The position numbers and the translations under genes were made by a program. Below, piece after piece: positions 50,471 through 58,536 of a DNA stretch of 64,000 bases (position 1 is the stretch's first letter; the number at the start of each line of letters is the position of its first letter). The DNA is from Alistipes sp. (GTDB lineage Bacteria > Bacteroidota > Bacteroidia > Bacteroidales > Rikenellaceae), in NCBI GenBank assembly GCA_017398045.1, contig JAFQHI010000025.1, positions 370,054 to 434,053 of the forward strand, written 5' to 3'. The notes under the pieces were generated by a model. The model made no database searches. It was not told where the DNA came from and was given only the letters and a program-made list of their open reading frames with translations.

Positions 50471-51271
50471 ATGGATGTTCCAAGCGAAAAATATGCATTG
50501 ATTACCGGTTCGGCCTCCGGCATGGGGCGTGAATATGCTTGTCTGTTGGCTGCAAGCGGGTATGCTATCGTTGCGGTGGATAGGAATGAGGCGTCGAATT
50601 GTGCGCTATGTGATACGCTGCGGGCAACCTATGGTGTGATGGCCGAGGCGGTGACGCTCGATTTGGCCGAGGCGGATGCGGCGGACCGTTTGCTCGCCAT
50701 TTTGGGAGAGAAGGCAGTGGCTGTAGAGGTGCTGATTTGCAATGCAGGAATGCTCGCTTTCGGAGGTTTTGCTTCGCTGGAAAAAGAGAAGGTGGAGCAA
50801 CTTCTTGGACTACACATTGCTACCCATACCCGTTTGGTGCATACGCTTGGGCGGTCGATGCGCGCACAAAAGAGGGGCTATGTGCTGTGGGTCTCGTCAG
50901 CGGCTGCCTCCTTGCCTTATCCTTCGATTGCCCTCTATGCGGCTACGAAATCCTACGTAAAGAGCCTTGCCGAGGCGTTGCATGATGAGTGGGCGCAGGA
51001 TGGGGTGGTGGTCACCGCGCTCTGCCCCGGAGCGGTCGATACCCCCTTCTATGAACTGGATGACGTGTGGCGAAAATGGCTGTTGCGCTTTGGGGTTTTG
51101 CTTGCGCCTCGGGAGGTGGCCTATCGTGCGCTGCGGGCTTTGTTTAAGGGGCGCAAGCGAATTACTCCGGGCTGGGCAGCCAAGGCGATGGTGCTTTGTG
51201 GCGGGCTGATTCCCTCATGGGTGATTCGTCGCGTGGTGCGTCTTGGACGTGTGAAAAAGCTACTTGCGTAA
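50471..51271 (+). CDS. Short-chain dehydrogenase/reductase (SDR)
   Basis: A 266-residue classical SDR with NAD(P) binding TGSASGMGREYA, CNAGML, the catalytic Ser region WVSSAAAS and the Tyr-x3-Lys pair in YAATKSYVKS. PGAVDTPFYELD follows. The C-terminus is basic (WVIRRVVRLGRVKKLL) and hydrophobic, possibly membrane-associated. The substrate is unknown. Its 3' end overlaps that of the convergent HAD gene by 12 nt. Confidence 0.9.
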   Translation: MDVPSEKYALITGSASGMGREYACLLAASGYAIVAVDRNEASNCALCDTLRATYGVMAEAVTLDLAEADAADRLLAILGEKAVAVEVLICNAGMLAFGGFASLEKEKVEQLLGLHIATHTRLVHTLGRSMRAQKRGYVLWVSSAAASLPYPSIALYAATKSYVKSLAEALHDEWAQDGVVVTALCPGAVDTPFYELDDVWRKWLLRFGVLLAPREVAYRALRALFKGRKRITPGWAAKAMVLCGGLIPSWVIRRVVRLGRVKKLLA

Positions 51272-51937
51272 CTTCGAAATGGTGTCAATCTCGGTGAAAT
51301 CTTCCACCACGATATCGGCCAAATTTTCCGCCTCGATTTCCTCTTTTTTCAGCGTGGTCGAGATGCCGACAATAAGCCCCGCGCCGGCTCTTTTTGCGGC
51401 CTCGAATCCGGCTTTTGCATCTTCGAAGATGATACACTCCTCGATTTTGACACCCAAGGCCTTTGCTGCGGTTATATAAATCTCCGGTTCAGGTTTGCAA
51501 CGGGTGACCATATCGCCCGAAATACGTGCCTCGAAGAAGGTGCCGATGTTACATTTGTCAAGCACAAATTCCACGTTGTCGCGACAGCCCGACGAACCGA
51601 CCGCGCAACGGATTCCGGAGCGATTCAGTAGCTCCAAAAGCGCAACCAACCCCGCAACGGGTCGAATCTCCGGTGCGTAGATTTCGCGATAGATTTCTTC
51701 CTTCTCGTCGCCCAAGGCTTTTAGCCCCTTTTGTTCGATAACGGCTTCGGGAAGCAACATACGCATGATATCGTCTGACCCCATGCCGAAGGCACGGTTG
51801 AGCTTTTCGCGCCAATCGCTCACGCGATAGCGGTTGCAGAAAAGTTCAAAGGCGCGAACGTGGACCTCGGAATTATCGACCAGCGTGCCGTCCATGTCGA
51901 AGAGTGCGGCACGATAAGGGCTTTGCGTGTGGCTCAT
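51260..51937 (-). CDS. HAD-superfamily phosphatase / beta-phosphoglucomutase-like
   Basis: A 225-residue protein from MSHTQSPYRAALFD (the longer frame to 52000 would cover the promoter). Motif I FDMDGTLVDN (Asp14, Asp16), VGSSG (motif II), CKPEPEIY (motif III Lys) and FEDAKAGFEAAK (motif IV). The cap after motif I and the late DIVVEDF are typical of the beta-phosphoglucomutase/sugar-phosphatase group. A phosphosugar is a likely substrate. It is monocistronic with a TATTTTTG promoter element. Confidence 0.9.
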   Translation of the reverse strand: MSHTQSPYRAALFDMDGTLVDNSEVHVRAFELFCNRYRVSDWREKLNRAFGMGSDDIMRMLLPEAVIEQKGLKALGDEKEEIYREIYAPEIRPVAGLVALLELLNRSGIRCAVGSSGCRDNVEFVLDKCNIGTFFEARISGDMVTRCKPEPEIYITAAKALGVKIEECIIFEDAKAGFEAAKRAGAGLIVGISTTLKKEEIEAENLADIVVEDFTEIDTISKLRK

Positions 51938-51965
51938 GCGTTTTGTTTTTGTTGCTTTTTCTGCG

Positions 51966-51973
51966 CAAAAATA
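51966..51973 (-). promoter_or_regulatory. -7 promoter element of the HAD gene
   Basis: TATTTTTG on the minus strand, 28 nt upstream of the ATG at 51937. Confidence 0.5.
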
Positions 51974-52005
51974 GTGTTTTTTTGATGAATTGCACCCCAA
52001 TCGTT

Positions 52006-52035
52006 TTGCGGTTCTCCATTTTCTCGTTATCTTTA
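52006..52035 (+). promoter_or_regulatory. Probable promoter of the transketolase-kinase-isomerase operon
   Basis: TTG at 52006-52008, 19 nt, TATCTTTA at 52028-52035, one mismatch to TAnnTTTG; ATG at 52075. Confidence 0.5.
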
Positions 52036-52074
52036 TACGTTAAAAAAGCAATTTACTTAAAAACACTTTCCAAT

Positions 52075-52905
52075 ATGCAGACAAAAGAACTGATGTTGCA
52101 GGCCGAGAAGAACCGCAAGCGTCTGGTCGAGATTGTCCAGATTGCCAAGGCCGGCCATATCGGCGGCGGTCTCTCGTCGATGAACATGCTGACGGCCCTC
52201 TATTTCGAGGTGATGAACCTGGATGCCAAGCATCCGAAGTGGGAGGAGCGCGACCGCTTTGTGATGAGTAAGGGTCACTGTGTGGAGGCACTTTACAGTG
52301 TCCTCGAAAATCGCGGATTTATCTCGAAGGAGCTGACCGACACCTACGGTCAATTCGATACCCCGCTGGCCGGTCACCCGACGATCGAGGTACCGGGCAT
52401 CGAGGTCAATAGCGGTGCGCTCGGTCACGGCCTTCCGATTGGTGTGGGTATGGCCATTGCCGCCAAGATGGACAAGAAGGCGTGGCGCACCTACGTCTTG
52501 ATGGGTGACGGTGAGCAGGGCGAAGGCTCGATTTACGAGGCCGCCATGGCCGGTAGCCACTACAAGCTCGATAACTTGGTGGCCATCATCGACCGTAACG
52601 GTCTTCAAATCAGCGATACGACCGAGAATGTGATGGCATTGGAGCCGATTCGTGAGCGTTGGTCGGCCTTCGGCTGGGATGTGCAGGAGATTAACGGCGA
52701 TAAGATGGAGGAGATTGTCGAGGCCTTCCGTAAGATTGATTACACGAACGGCAAACCGCACCTCATCGTTTCGCGCACGACAAAGGGTAATGGCGTGAAG
52801 CTGATGGAGAATATCCTCAAGTGGCACCACGGTGTACCTACCGCCGAGGAGTATCAGGCCGCTATCGCCGAGATTGAGGCCCGCATCGAGTCATTAACCG
52901 AATAA
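52075..52905 (+). CDS. Transketolase-like protein, N-terminal (TPP-binding) subunit
   Basis: A 276-residue subunit equal to the first half of transketolase. The start MQTKELMLQAEKNR lies 39 nt after the promoter; an upstream in-frame ATG lies in the HAD gene. It shows AKAGHIGGGLSSMNMLTALY (TPP-binding region), SKGHCVEALY, GALGHGLPIGVGMAIA and MGDGEQGEGSIYEAAMA with the TPP motif GDG at 144-146. The second half of the enzyme is encoded by the next gene, 13 nt downstream. In this split form the pair is used in several catabolic pathways, including that of apulose-4-phosphate; the specific donor is not known. Confidence 0.93.
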   Translation: MQTKELMLQAEKNRKRLVEIVQIAKAGHIGGGLSSMNMLTALYFEVMNLDAKHPKWEERDRFVMSKGHCVEALYSVLENRGFISKELTDTYGQFDTPLAGHPTIEVPGIEVNSGALGHGLPIGVGMAIAAKMDKKAWRTYVLMGDGEQGEGSIYEAAMAGSHYKLDNLVAIIDRNGLQISDTTENVMALEPIRERWSAFGWDVQEINGDKMEEIVEAFRKIDYTNGKPHLIVSRTTKGNGVKLMENILKWHHGVPTAEEYQAAIAEIEARIESLTE

Positions 52906-52918
52906 ACCTACACAAAAG

Positions 52919-53857
52919 ATGGAGATTAAGAGTGTACCTTGCCGCCAGAGCTTTACCGACACGCTCGTTGAGTTGGCAAAAGAGGATAAGAATATTGTGG
53001 CCGTAACGACCGATGCCCGTGGCTCGGTGACGCTTACCAAATTTTTCAAGGAGTTGCCCGAGCAGGCCGTGGAGTGCGGTATTGCCGAGCAGGATGCTGT
53101 CGGCATCGCTGCCGGTTTGGCGCAGTCGGGTAAGAATACCTTTGTCTGCGGTCCCGCCTGTTTCTATGTAGCCCGCTCGTTGGAGCAGGTGAAGGTGGAT
53201 GTGGCCTATTCGCAGAATCCGGTGAAGATTCTGGGCGTGAGTGGCGGTGTGGCTTATGGCGCATTGGGTGCTACGCACCACAGCCTGCACGATATTGCCG
53301 CACTGCGTACCTTCCCCGGAATGAATGTCTATCTGCCTTGCGATGCCCGCCAGACGCGCAAGTTGGTACAAAAGCTGGTGAAACTGCCCGAGCCTGGTTA
53401 TGTACGTGTGGGTCGCAATGCCGTGCCGGATGTCTATGAGAACGACGACTTCGAGTTCGAGCTGGGCAAGGCAACGATGCTCATGGATGGCGAAGATTTG
53501 ACCATCATCGGTTGCGGTGAGACGGTATATCACTGCCTGAAGGCTGGTGAGATGCTGCGCGAGAAGGGTATCAAGGCGCGTGTGTTGGATATGCACACCC
53601 TGAAACCTGCCGACGAGGAGGCTATTTTGAAGGCAGCCCGCGAGACGGGAAAGATTCTGACCGTTGAGGAGCATAGTATGTATGGCGGTTTGGGTGGTAT
53701 CGTGGCCGAGCTGACGGCACAACATTGCCCCGTGAAGATGCGCATCCTGGGTATTCCCGACGAAAATGTCGTTCATGGCAAACCGTTGGAGATTTTCCAC
53801 TACTACAAGCTCGATGCCGAGGGTATCGTTGAGACGGCTTTGGAGTTGATTAAGTAA
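52919..53857 (+). CDS. Transketolase-like protein, C-terminal (pyrimidine-binding) subunit
   Basis: A 312-residue subunit for the second half of transketolase. It has VTTDARGSVTLTKF, AEQDAVGIAAGLAQ with the catalytic Glu of the TPP pyrimidine domain in CGIAEQD, a THHSLHDIAALRTFPGM segment and the C-terminal transketolase domain (KILTVEEHSMYGGLGGIVAEL). With the upstream gene it makes the active enzyme. The FGGY kinase starts 18 nt downstream. Confidence 0.93.
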   Translation: MEIKSVPCRQSFTDTLVELAKEDKNIVAVTTDARGSVTLTKFFKELPEQAVECGIAEQDAVGIAAGLAQSGKNTFVCGPACFYVARSLEQVKVDVAYSQNPVKILGVSGGVAYGALGATHHSLHDIAALRTFPGMNVYLPCDARQTRKLVQKLVKLPEPGYVRVGRNAVPDVYENDDFEFELGKATMLMDGEDLTIIGCGETVYHCLKAGEMLREKGIKARVLDMHTLKPADEEAILKAARETGKILTVEEHSMYGGLGGIVAELTAQHCPVKMRILGIPDENVVHGKPLEIFHYYKLDAEGIVETALELIK

Positions 53858-53875
53858 TGCAAGCCGGCGCAAAGG

Positions 53876-55363
53876 ATGAAAAACTATATCATAGCTATCG
53901 ACCAAAGTACATCGGCCACGAAGGCGATTCTCTTCGATGAGGGGTGTCGTCTCATGGGGCGCGTCAATGTCGAGCATAAGCAGTATTACCCCAAGGCCGG
54001 GTGGGTTGAACACGATGCCGAGGAGATTTACCGCAACACCATCGAGGCGATTCGTTCGCTCATGGCAAAGGGGCTTGCCGAAGAGGGGGCTTCCTACTCG
54101 TTGGCCATTACGAACCAGCGTGAGACGGTCGTGGTGTGGGATGCCGAAACGGGCAAACCGGTATCGAATGCCGTGGTGTGGCAGTGCCAGCGCGGTGCCG
54201 AGATTTGCCGTCAATTGAAGGAGGCGGGCCACGAAAAGACCTTCCTGAAGAAGAGTGGCTTGTTGATTGACCCCTACTTCTCGGCAAGTGGCGTGAAGTG
54301 GATACTCGACAACGTAGAGGGTGTGCGCACCCGTGCCGAGGCCGACTCCCTGCGCATGGGTACGATTGACAGCTGGCTCATTTGGAAACTCACGGGCGGG
54401 GCTGTCCATGCGACCGATTATACGAACGCTTCGCGTACATTGCTCTTCAATATCCACACGCTCGATTGGGACGAGGAGCTGTGCGCCCTCTTTACCATTC
54501 CCCGCTCGATGCTCCCCGAGGCGCGTCCGTGTGATACCGTATTCGGTTGCACGACCGTTGAGGGATTGTTCCCCGAGGAAATTGCGATTGCCGGTGTGCT
54601 GGGCGATTCGCATGGTGCCTTGGCCGGACAGATGTGTTTCGAGGCCGGTATGGGTAAGGCAACCTACGGCACCGGTTCGTCGGTGATGGTCAATATTGGC
54701 GAGGAGGCCGTAGCGGCTCCCGAGGGGTTGGTAACTTCGGTCGGCTTTGCCGCCAAGGAGAAGGTATTCTACGCCTTTGAGGGCAACATCCACTGCACGG
54801 GTGCCACGTTACGTTGGTTGAGCGACCAGCTGCAACTGATTGGCTCGCCGGCCGAGACCGAGGCGTTGGCTACGAGCGTCGAATCCACAAACGGGGTCTA
54901 TCTCGTTCCGGCCTTTGCCGGTTTGGGCGCACCGTGGTGGAATTCGGAGGCGAAGGCCATCATTGCCGGTATGACCCTCTCGACGACCAAGGCCCACGTG
55001 GTACGCGCCGCGTTGGAGGCCATTCCCTATCAAATCAAGGATTTGGTCGATTTGATGACCGGACAGGCAGGCGTGACGCTCAAGGAGTTGCGCGTGGATG
55101 GCGGCCCGACCAAAAACCGCTTCCTGATGCAGTTCCAGGCCGATATGCTCAACGCTACGATTAACCGTGCCGATATTGAGGAGGCCTCGGCCTTGGGTGC
55201 CGTGGTGATGAACGGGCTGGCGCGTGGCGTATGGAAGACGCTCGATGAGGTGGCCTTGCTCCGCACGTCGGATAACCGGATTGAGCCGACGATGGGCGCA
55301 GAGGAGCGTGCGGCTTTGCACGGCGGTTGGATTGATGCCGTGAAACTGATTAACCGAAAATAA
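53876..55363 (+). CDS. FGGY-family carbohydrate kinase, glycerol-kinase-like
   Basis: A 495-residue kinase with the two FGGY domains. The N-terminal AIDQSTSATKAILFD is the phosphate loop. Glycerol-kinase-like features: GTIDSWLIWKLTG, YTNASRTLLFNIHTLDWD. Residues equal to the glycerol-binding set of GlpK are Arg82, Glu83, Tyr134 and Asp244. The usual Gln after that Asp is replaced by Ser245 (GDSHGA), so the pocket differs and glycerol may not be the substrate. The C-terminal half has GLGAPWWN and ELRVDGGPTKN. In this cassette a ketose made by the isomerase gene downstream is a logical substrate. Confidence 0.9.
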   Translation: MKNYIIAIDQSTSATKAILFDEGCRLMGRVNVEHKQYYPKAGWVEHDAEEIYRNTIEAIRSLMAKGLAEEGASYSLAITNQRETVVVWDAETGKPVSNAVVWQCQRGAEICRQLKEAGHEKTFLKKSGLLIDPYFSASGVKWILDNVEGVRTRAEADSLRMGTIDSWLIWKLTGGAVHATDYTNASRTLLFNIHTLDWDEELCALFTIPRSMLPEARPCDTVFGCTTVEGLFPEEIAIAGVLGDSHGALAGQMCFEAGMGKATYGTGSSVMVNIGEEAVAAPEGLVTSVGFAAKEKVFYAFEGNIHCTGATLRWLSDQLQLIGSPAETEALATSVESTNGVYLVPAFAGLGAPWWNSEAKAIIAGMTLSTTKAHVVRAALEAIPYQIKDLVDLMTGQAGVTLKELRVDGGPTKNRFLMQFQADMLNATINRADIEEASALGAVVMNGLARGVWKTLDEVALLRTSDNRIEPTMGAEERAALHGGWIDAVKLINRK

Positions 55364-55399
55364 CCGAAAAAAGTATAACCAATCAAAAACCTAAAGACT

Positions 55400-56830
55400 A
55401 TGTATGTAGCTACAAAACCTGGAAAAGAGACCTTTGGTCTGATTATCGGAACCCGTGCCTATTTCAATTCGGCGTTGGCCATTGATGTGCGCAAGACGTT
55501 GTGCGAGGAGTTGGAGAAGGCCGGTTATGGATATGTGATTTTGGATGTTGCCGAGACCCTCACGGATGGCGCGATGGAGACGGTGGAGGATGGTCGCAAG
55601 TGCGCCAAGCTCTTCCGCGAGTATCGTGACCAGATTGACGGTATCATCGTTTCGTTGCCGAACTTCGGCTTTGAGGTGGGTATTATCAACGCCATCGCTC
55701 GTGCCGAGTTGAATGTACCTGTGCTGGTGCAGGCTTGCGACGACGAGAACGACAAGGTCGACCTCGACAGCCGTCGTGACGCCTTCTGCGGTAAGATTTC
55801 GGTCTGCAACAACCTCTATCAATATGGTATTCCCTTCACCGATACGGAGCTTCACACCTATTCGATTCACTCGGAGCTGTTGATGAAGGATATCAACAAG
55901 TTTGCTGCCACCTGCCGCACGGTGAAGAAACTGACGCATGCCCGCATCGGCCAGATTGGTACGCGCCCGCTCGGTTTCAATACCTGCCGTGCCAGCGAGA
56001 AGCTCTTGCAGGCTACGGGTATCACGGTTGTGCCGGTCGATTTGTCGGAGATTATCTTCGCTGCCCAGCGTTACGATGAGAACGCTTCGGTCTTGAAGCA
56101 GAAGATGGAGGAGATTGAGGCCTACGCCAAGATTCCCGCTGCTCATACCGACAAGGTGATTCGTATGGCTCGCTTCTCGGCCGCTGTGGAGGATTGGTTG
56201 GCCGCCAACGAGTGCGATGCTGCCGCCATCCAGTGCTGGGATTCGCTGGAGATGAACTACGGTTGTGCCGCTTGTACGACGATGAGTATGCTGAGCGAGA
56301 AGTTGATTCCTTGCGCTTGCGAGACGGATATCGCCGGTGCCGTGTCGATGTATGCCCTGGCCCTGGCTGCCGGTAAGCCCTCGACGCTGCTTGATTGGAA
56401 CAACAACTTCGCCGAGGACCGCAACAAGTGCGTCTGCACCCACTGCGGTAACGCTCCGAAGAGCTTTGTGCAGAACGAGATTTCGCTCGATACGCTGGGC
56501 GTATTGGGTCGCACGCTGGGTAAGGTCAATACCTTCGGTGCCGTGCAGGGTAAGTGTACGGAGGGTGACTTCACCTTCTTCCGCATCTCGACCGACGATA
56601 CGCTGGGCTGCATCAAGAGCTACCTGGGTAAGGGTCGCATGACGAACGATGCCTATCCGATGGCCGGCTGTATTGCCGTTACGGAGGTGGAGAACCTGCA
56701 AAAGCTCCTGAAGTATATCTGCAAGAACGGCTTCGAGCATCACGTTGCTATGGTACGTTCGAACGTAGTGGATATTCTGCAGGATGCCGTGGAAAACTAC
56801 CTCGGCTGGGAGCTGTATCTGCACGAGTAA
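55400..56830 (+). CDS. L-fucose/L-arabinose-isomerase-like protein
   Basis: A 476-residue cytosolic protein that resembles the FucI/AraA superfamily. It has an N-terminal Rossmann-like half (LIIGTRAYFNSALAIDVR, IDGIIVSLPNFGFEVG), a central domain with IGQIGTRPLGFNTCR, and a C-terminal barrel with IQCWDSLEMNYGCAACTTMS (visible as CWDSLEMNYGC) and several conserved Cys (CVCTHCGN). It probably isomerises an aldose to a ketose. True FucI is about 590 residues, so this is the shorter form seen next to transketolase pairs. It starts 36 nt after the kinase and a terminator follows. Confidence 0.83.
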   Translation: MYVATKPGKETFGLIIGTRAYFNSALAIDVRKTLCEELEKAGYGYVILDVAETLTDGAMETVEDGRKCAKLFREYRDQIDGIIVSLPNFGFEVGIINAIARAELNVPVLVQACDDENDKVDLDSRRDAFCGKISVCNNLYQYGIPFTDTELHTYSIHSELLMKDINKFAATCRTVKKLTHARIGQIGTRPLGFNTCRASEKLLQATGITVVPVDLSEIIFAAQRYDENASVLKQKMEEIEAYAKIPAAHTDKVIRMARFSAAVEDWLAANECDAAAIQCWDSLEMNYGCAACTTMSMLSEKLIPCACETDIAGAVSMYALALAAGKPSTLLDWNNNFAEDRNKCVCTHCGNAPKSFVQNEISLDTLGVLGRTLGKVNTFGAVQGKCTEGDFTFFRISTDDTLGCIKSYLGKGRMTNDAYPMAGCIAVTEVENLQKLLKYICKNGFEHHVAMVRSNVVDILQDAVENYLGWELYLHE

Positions 56831-56839
56831 ATTGTTTCG

Positions 56840-56896
56840 AAAGGATTTAAGTGGGCGTATCATGCGTTGGTAGGATGACCCCTTAAATCCTTTTTT
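56840..56896 (+). terminator. Terminator of the transketolase-kinase-isomerase operon
   Basis: AAAGGATTTAA (56840-56850) pairs with TTAAATCCTTT (56883-56893) over an AT-rich stem, with a long internal loop and a T run. It lies 10 nt after the stop. Confidence 0.75.
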
Positions 56897-56922
56897 CTTT
56901 CTTACATTTTAATACGACCTCG

Positions 56923-57477
56923 ATGAAACGAGTCCTCCTCTTGGCTGTTGCACTTATGATGCTTGGTGGTGTCAAAGCGCAGAAGCCGGTCTATTTTTAT
57001 GGCATAGATTTTACGCAAGTGAAATCCTATGGGGAAATGCGTACGGCCGAAGAGTTTAGAACTGCCTTTATGGGAATCAACCGTCTGATGTACACAGAAG
57101 CTGATAAATACCATTTTGGGGAGATGCTGGGATGTACCTATCAGACGGACCTTCAGCCAATGCTGGCTCATACGCAGAGAGCCTCTTTTAGTGATGTAGT
57201 TTCCTATGGCACGGAGATTCCAATTTTGGATGTCCCTTCCATTGTGCGTGGCTATGAATTGCAACAAAAAGCCGGTCGTGGAATGATATTCATTGCCCGT
57301 GTGTTACATAAGTACAACGAGCGTGGTTATTTCTATGCTGTATTGTTCGATATTGCGACGCGTGAAATTATCCTTATGGAGGAGGTGAATGGGCAAGCTC
57401 GTGGCTTTGGGTTGCGCAACCATTGGGCTGCTCCTCTTTATCAAATCTCTAAAAATTCGCGTTGGCGGGTCAATTAA
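56923..57477 (+). CDS. Orphan secreted protein (184 residues)
   Basis: I do not recognise the family. A signal peptide (MKRVLLLAVALMMLGGVKAQ) is followed by about 160 residues of alpha/beta pattern with DFTQVKSYGEMRTAEEF, ADKYHFGEMLG and IFIARVLHKYNERGYFYAVLFD, ending in AAPLYQISKNSRW. No lipobox is visible. The coding sequence is visibly A/T-richer and uses TCT/TCC and AGA codons more than its neighbours, which favour TCG and CGT. It precedes the GH43-like lipoprotein by 28 nt, so it may be the first gene of that operon. Confidence 0.65.
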   Translation: MKRVLLLAVALMMLGGVKAQKPVYFYGIDFTQVKSYGEMRTAEEFRTAFMGINRLMYTEADKYHFGEMLGCTYQTDLQPMLAHTQRASFSDVVSYGTEIPILDVPSIVRGYELQQKAGRGMIFIARVLHKYNERGYFYAVLFDIATREIILMEEVNGQARGFGLRNHWAAPLYQISKNSRWRVN

Positions 57478-57505
57478 CGGAAATAATAATCAATTACTAA
57501 CCGAT

Positions 57506-58525
57506 ATGAAACTGAAAACTTTGATGTTGGGTGTTATTGTGGCTGCGTTTGCGGCCTGCACGGCACCCGTAGAGACCGAGCGTGAGGTCTATATCTTCAC
57601 CGGTCACCGTGAACCGGCTTGGGATGGTCTGCACCTCTTGTATAGCTACGACGGCTACCATTGGGACAGCCTGCAAGGGTCGTGGCTCGAGCCGATGATT
57701 GGCAACAAGGCTCCCGAATATTACAACTACCATTCGAACCGGATGGAGAAGGGAAAATATGCACCACAGTCGATGATGCGCGACCCCTCGGTGACGGTCG
57801 GTCCCGATGGGACGTTCCACCTGGTGTGGACGTTGGCCTGGTCGGGTGAGTTGGGCTTTGGTTACGCCTCGTCGAAAGACCTCATCCATTGGAGTGAGCA
57901 GCGTATCATCCCCGTGATGCAGGGCGAGAAGACGAACAATGTCTGGGCCCCCGAGATTTTCTACGACGACGTGAAGGAGCATTTTATGATTGTCTGGTCG
58001 TCGTCGATTCTGCCCGAGAACTATACCGAGGCCGACAAGCTCGGCCAGAATGGTTGTCACCGTGCCTACTACACTACGACGAAGGATTTTGTGGAGTTTG
58101 CCCCCAAAAAGCCCTTCTACGATCCGGGCTTCAACTCGATTGACGGCTTTGTGGTGAAGAAGGCCGAGGGTGATTATCGCCTCATTATCAAAGATAATCG
58201 CAAGCCCGGTTACAGCGATTTGTTCTGTGTCGAGGCTACGGATGCCGAAGGCCCCTACACGAACCCCACCGAGAAGTTTGCTCCGACCTATTCCGAGGGT
58301 GCTTGCGCCATTGAGGTAGGCGGTGAGTGGCTGATTTATTTCGATGTCTATCGTGAGGCACGTTTTGGCGCGGTGAAGACGACCGATTTCAAGAGCTTTA
58401 CACCGATTGATGATGAGATTTTCATTCCGGCAGGCCATAAGCACGGTACGATTATCAAGGTCAAGGAGTCGGTGCTGAAGGCCCTCTTGGAGGAGGAGGC
58501 CGACCGCTATGGTGTTGAGCAATAA
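57506..58525 (+). CDS. GH43-like glycosidase lipoprotein
   Basis: A 339-residue lipoprotein from MKLKTLMLGVIVAAFAAC (lipobox FAAC). An upstream frame to 57389 lies in the previous gene. The beta-propeller pattern of GH43/GH62/GH117-type enzymes is visible: DPSVTVGPDGTFHLVWT, SGELGFGYASSKDLIHW, WAPEIFYDDVKEHFMIVWS, SIDGFVVKKAEGDYRLIIKDN, EGACAIEVGGEWLIYFD. The conserved RDPSV, WAPE and SIDGF segments could hold the catalytic acids. Arabinan, xylan or galactan side chains are possible substrates, but family 43 is broad and specificity cannot be read. It lies 11 nt upstream of the GH2 gene, so both are probably one operon. Confidence 0.8.
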   Translation: MKLKTLMLGVIVAAFAACTAPVETEREVYIFTGHREPAWDGLHLLYSYDGYHWDSLQGSWLEPMIGNKAPEYYNYHSNRMEKGKYAPQSMMRDPSVTVGPDGTFHLVWTLAWSGELGFGYASSKDLIHWSEQRIIPVMQGEKTNNVWAPEIFYDDVKEHFMIVWSSSILPENYTEADKLGQNGCHRAYYTTTKDFVEFAPKKPFYDPGFNSIDGFVVKKAEGDYRLIIKDNRKPGYSDLFCVEATDAEGPYTNPTEKFAPTYSEGACAIEVGGEWLIYFDVYREARFGAVKTTDFKSFTPIDDEIFIPAGHKHGTIIKVKESVLKALLEEEADRYGVEQ

Positions 58526-58536
58526 GAAGGTAACCT

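Noticed and set aside
50058-51271. Overlapping convergent 3' ends (11 and 12 nt) as a regulatory device
   Set aside because: Short tail overlaps between convergent genes are common in compact genomes; nothing else points to antisense control.
52075-56830. Sulfoquinovose (sulfo-transketolase) pathway
   Set aside because: A split transketolase is present, but the FGGY kinase does not fit that route, and no sulfosugar transporter, sulfoquinovosidase or dehydrogenase is encoded.
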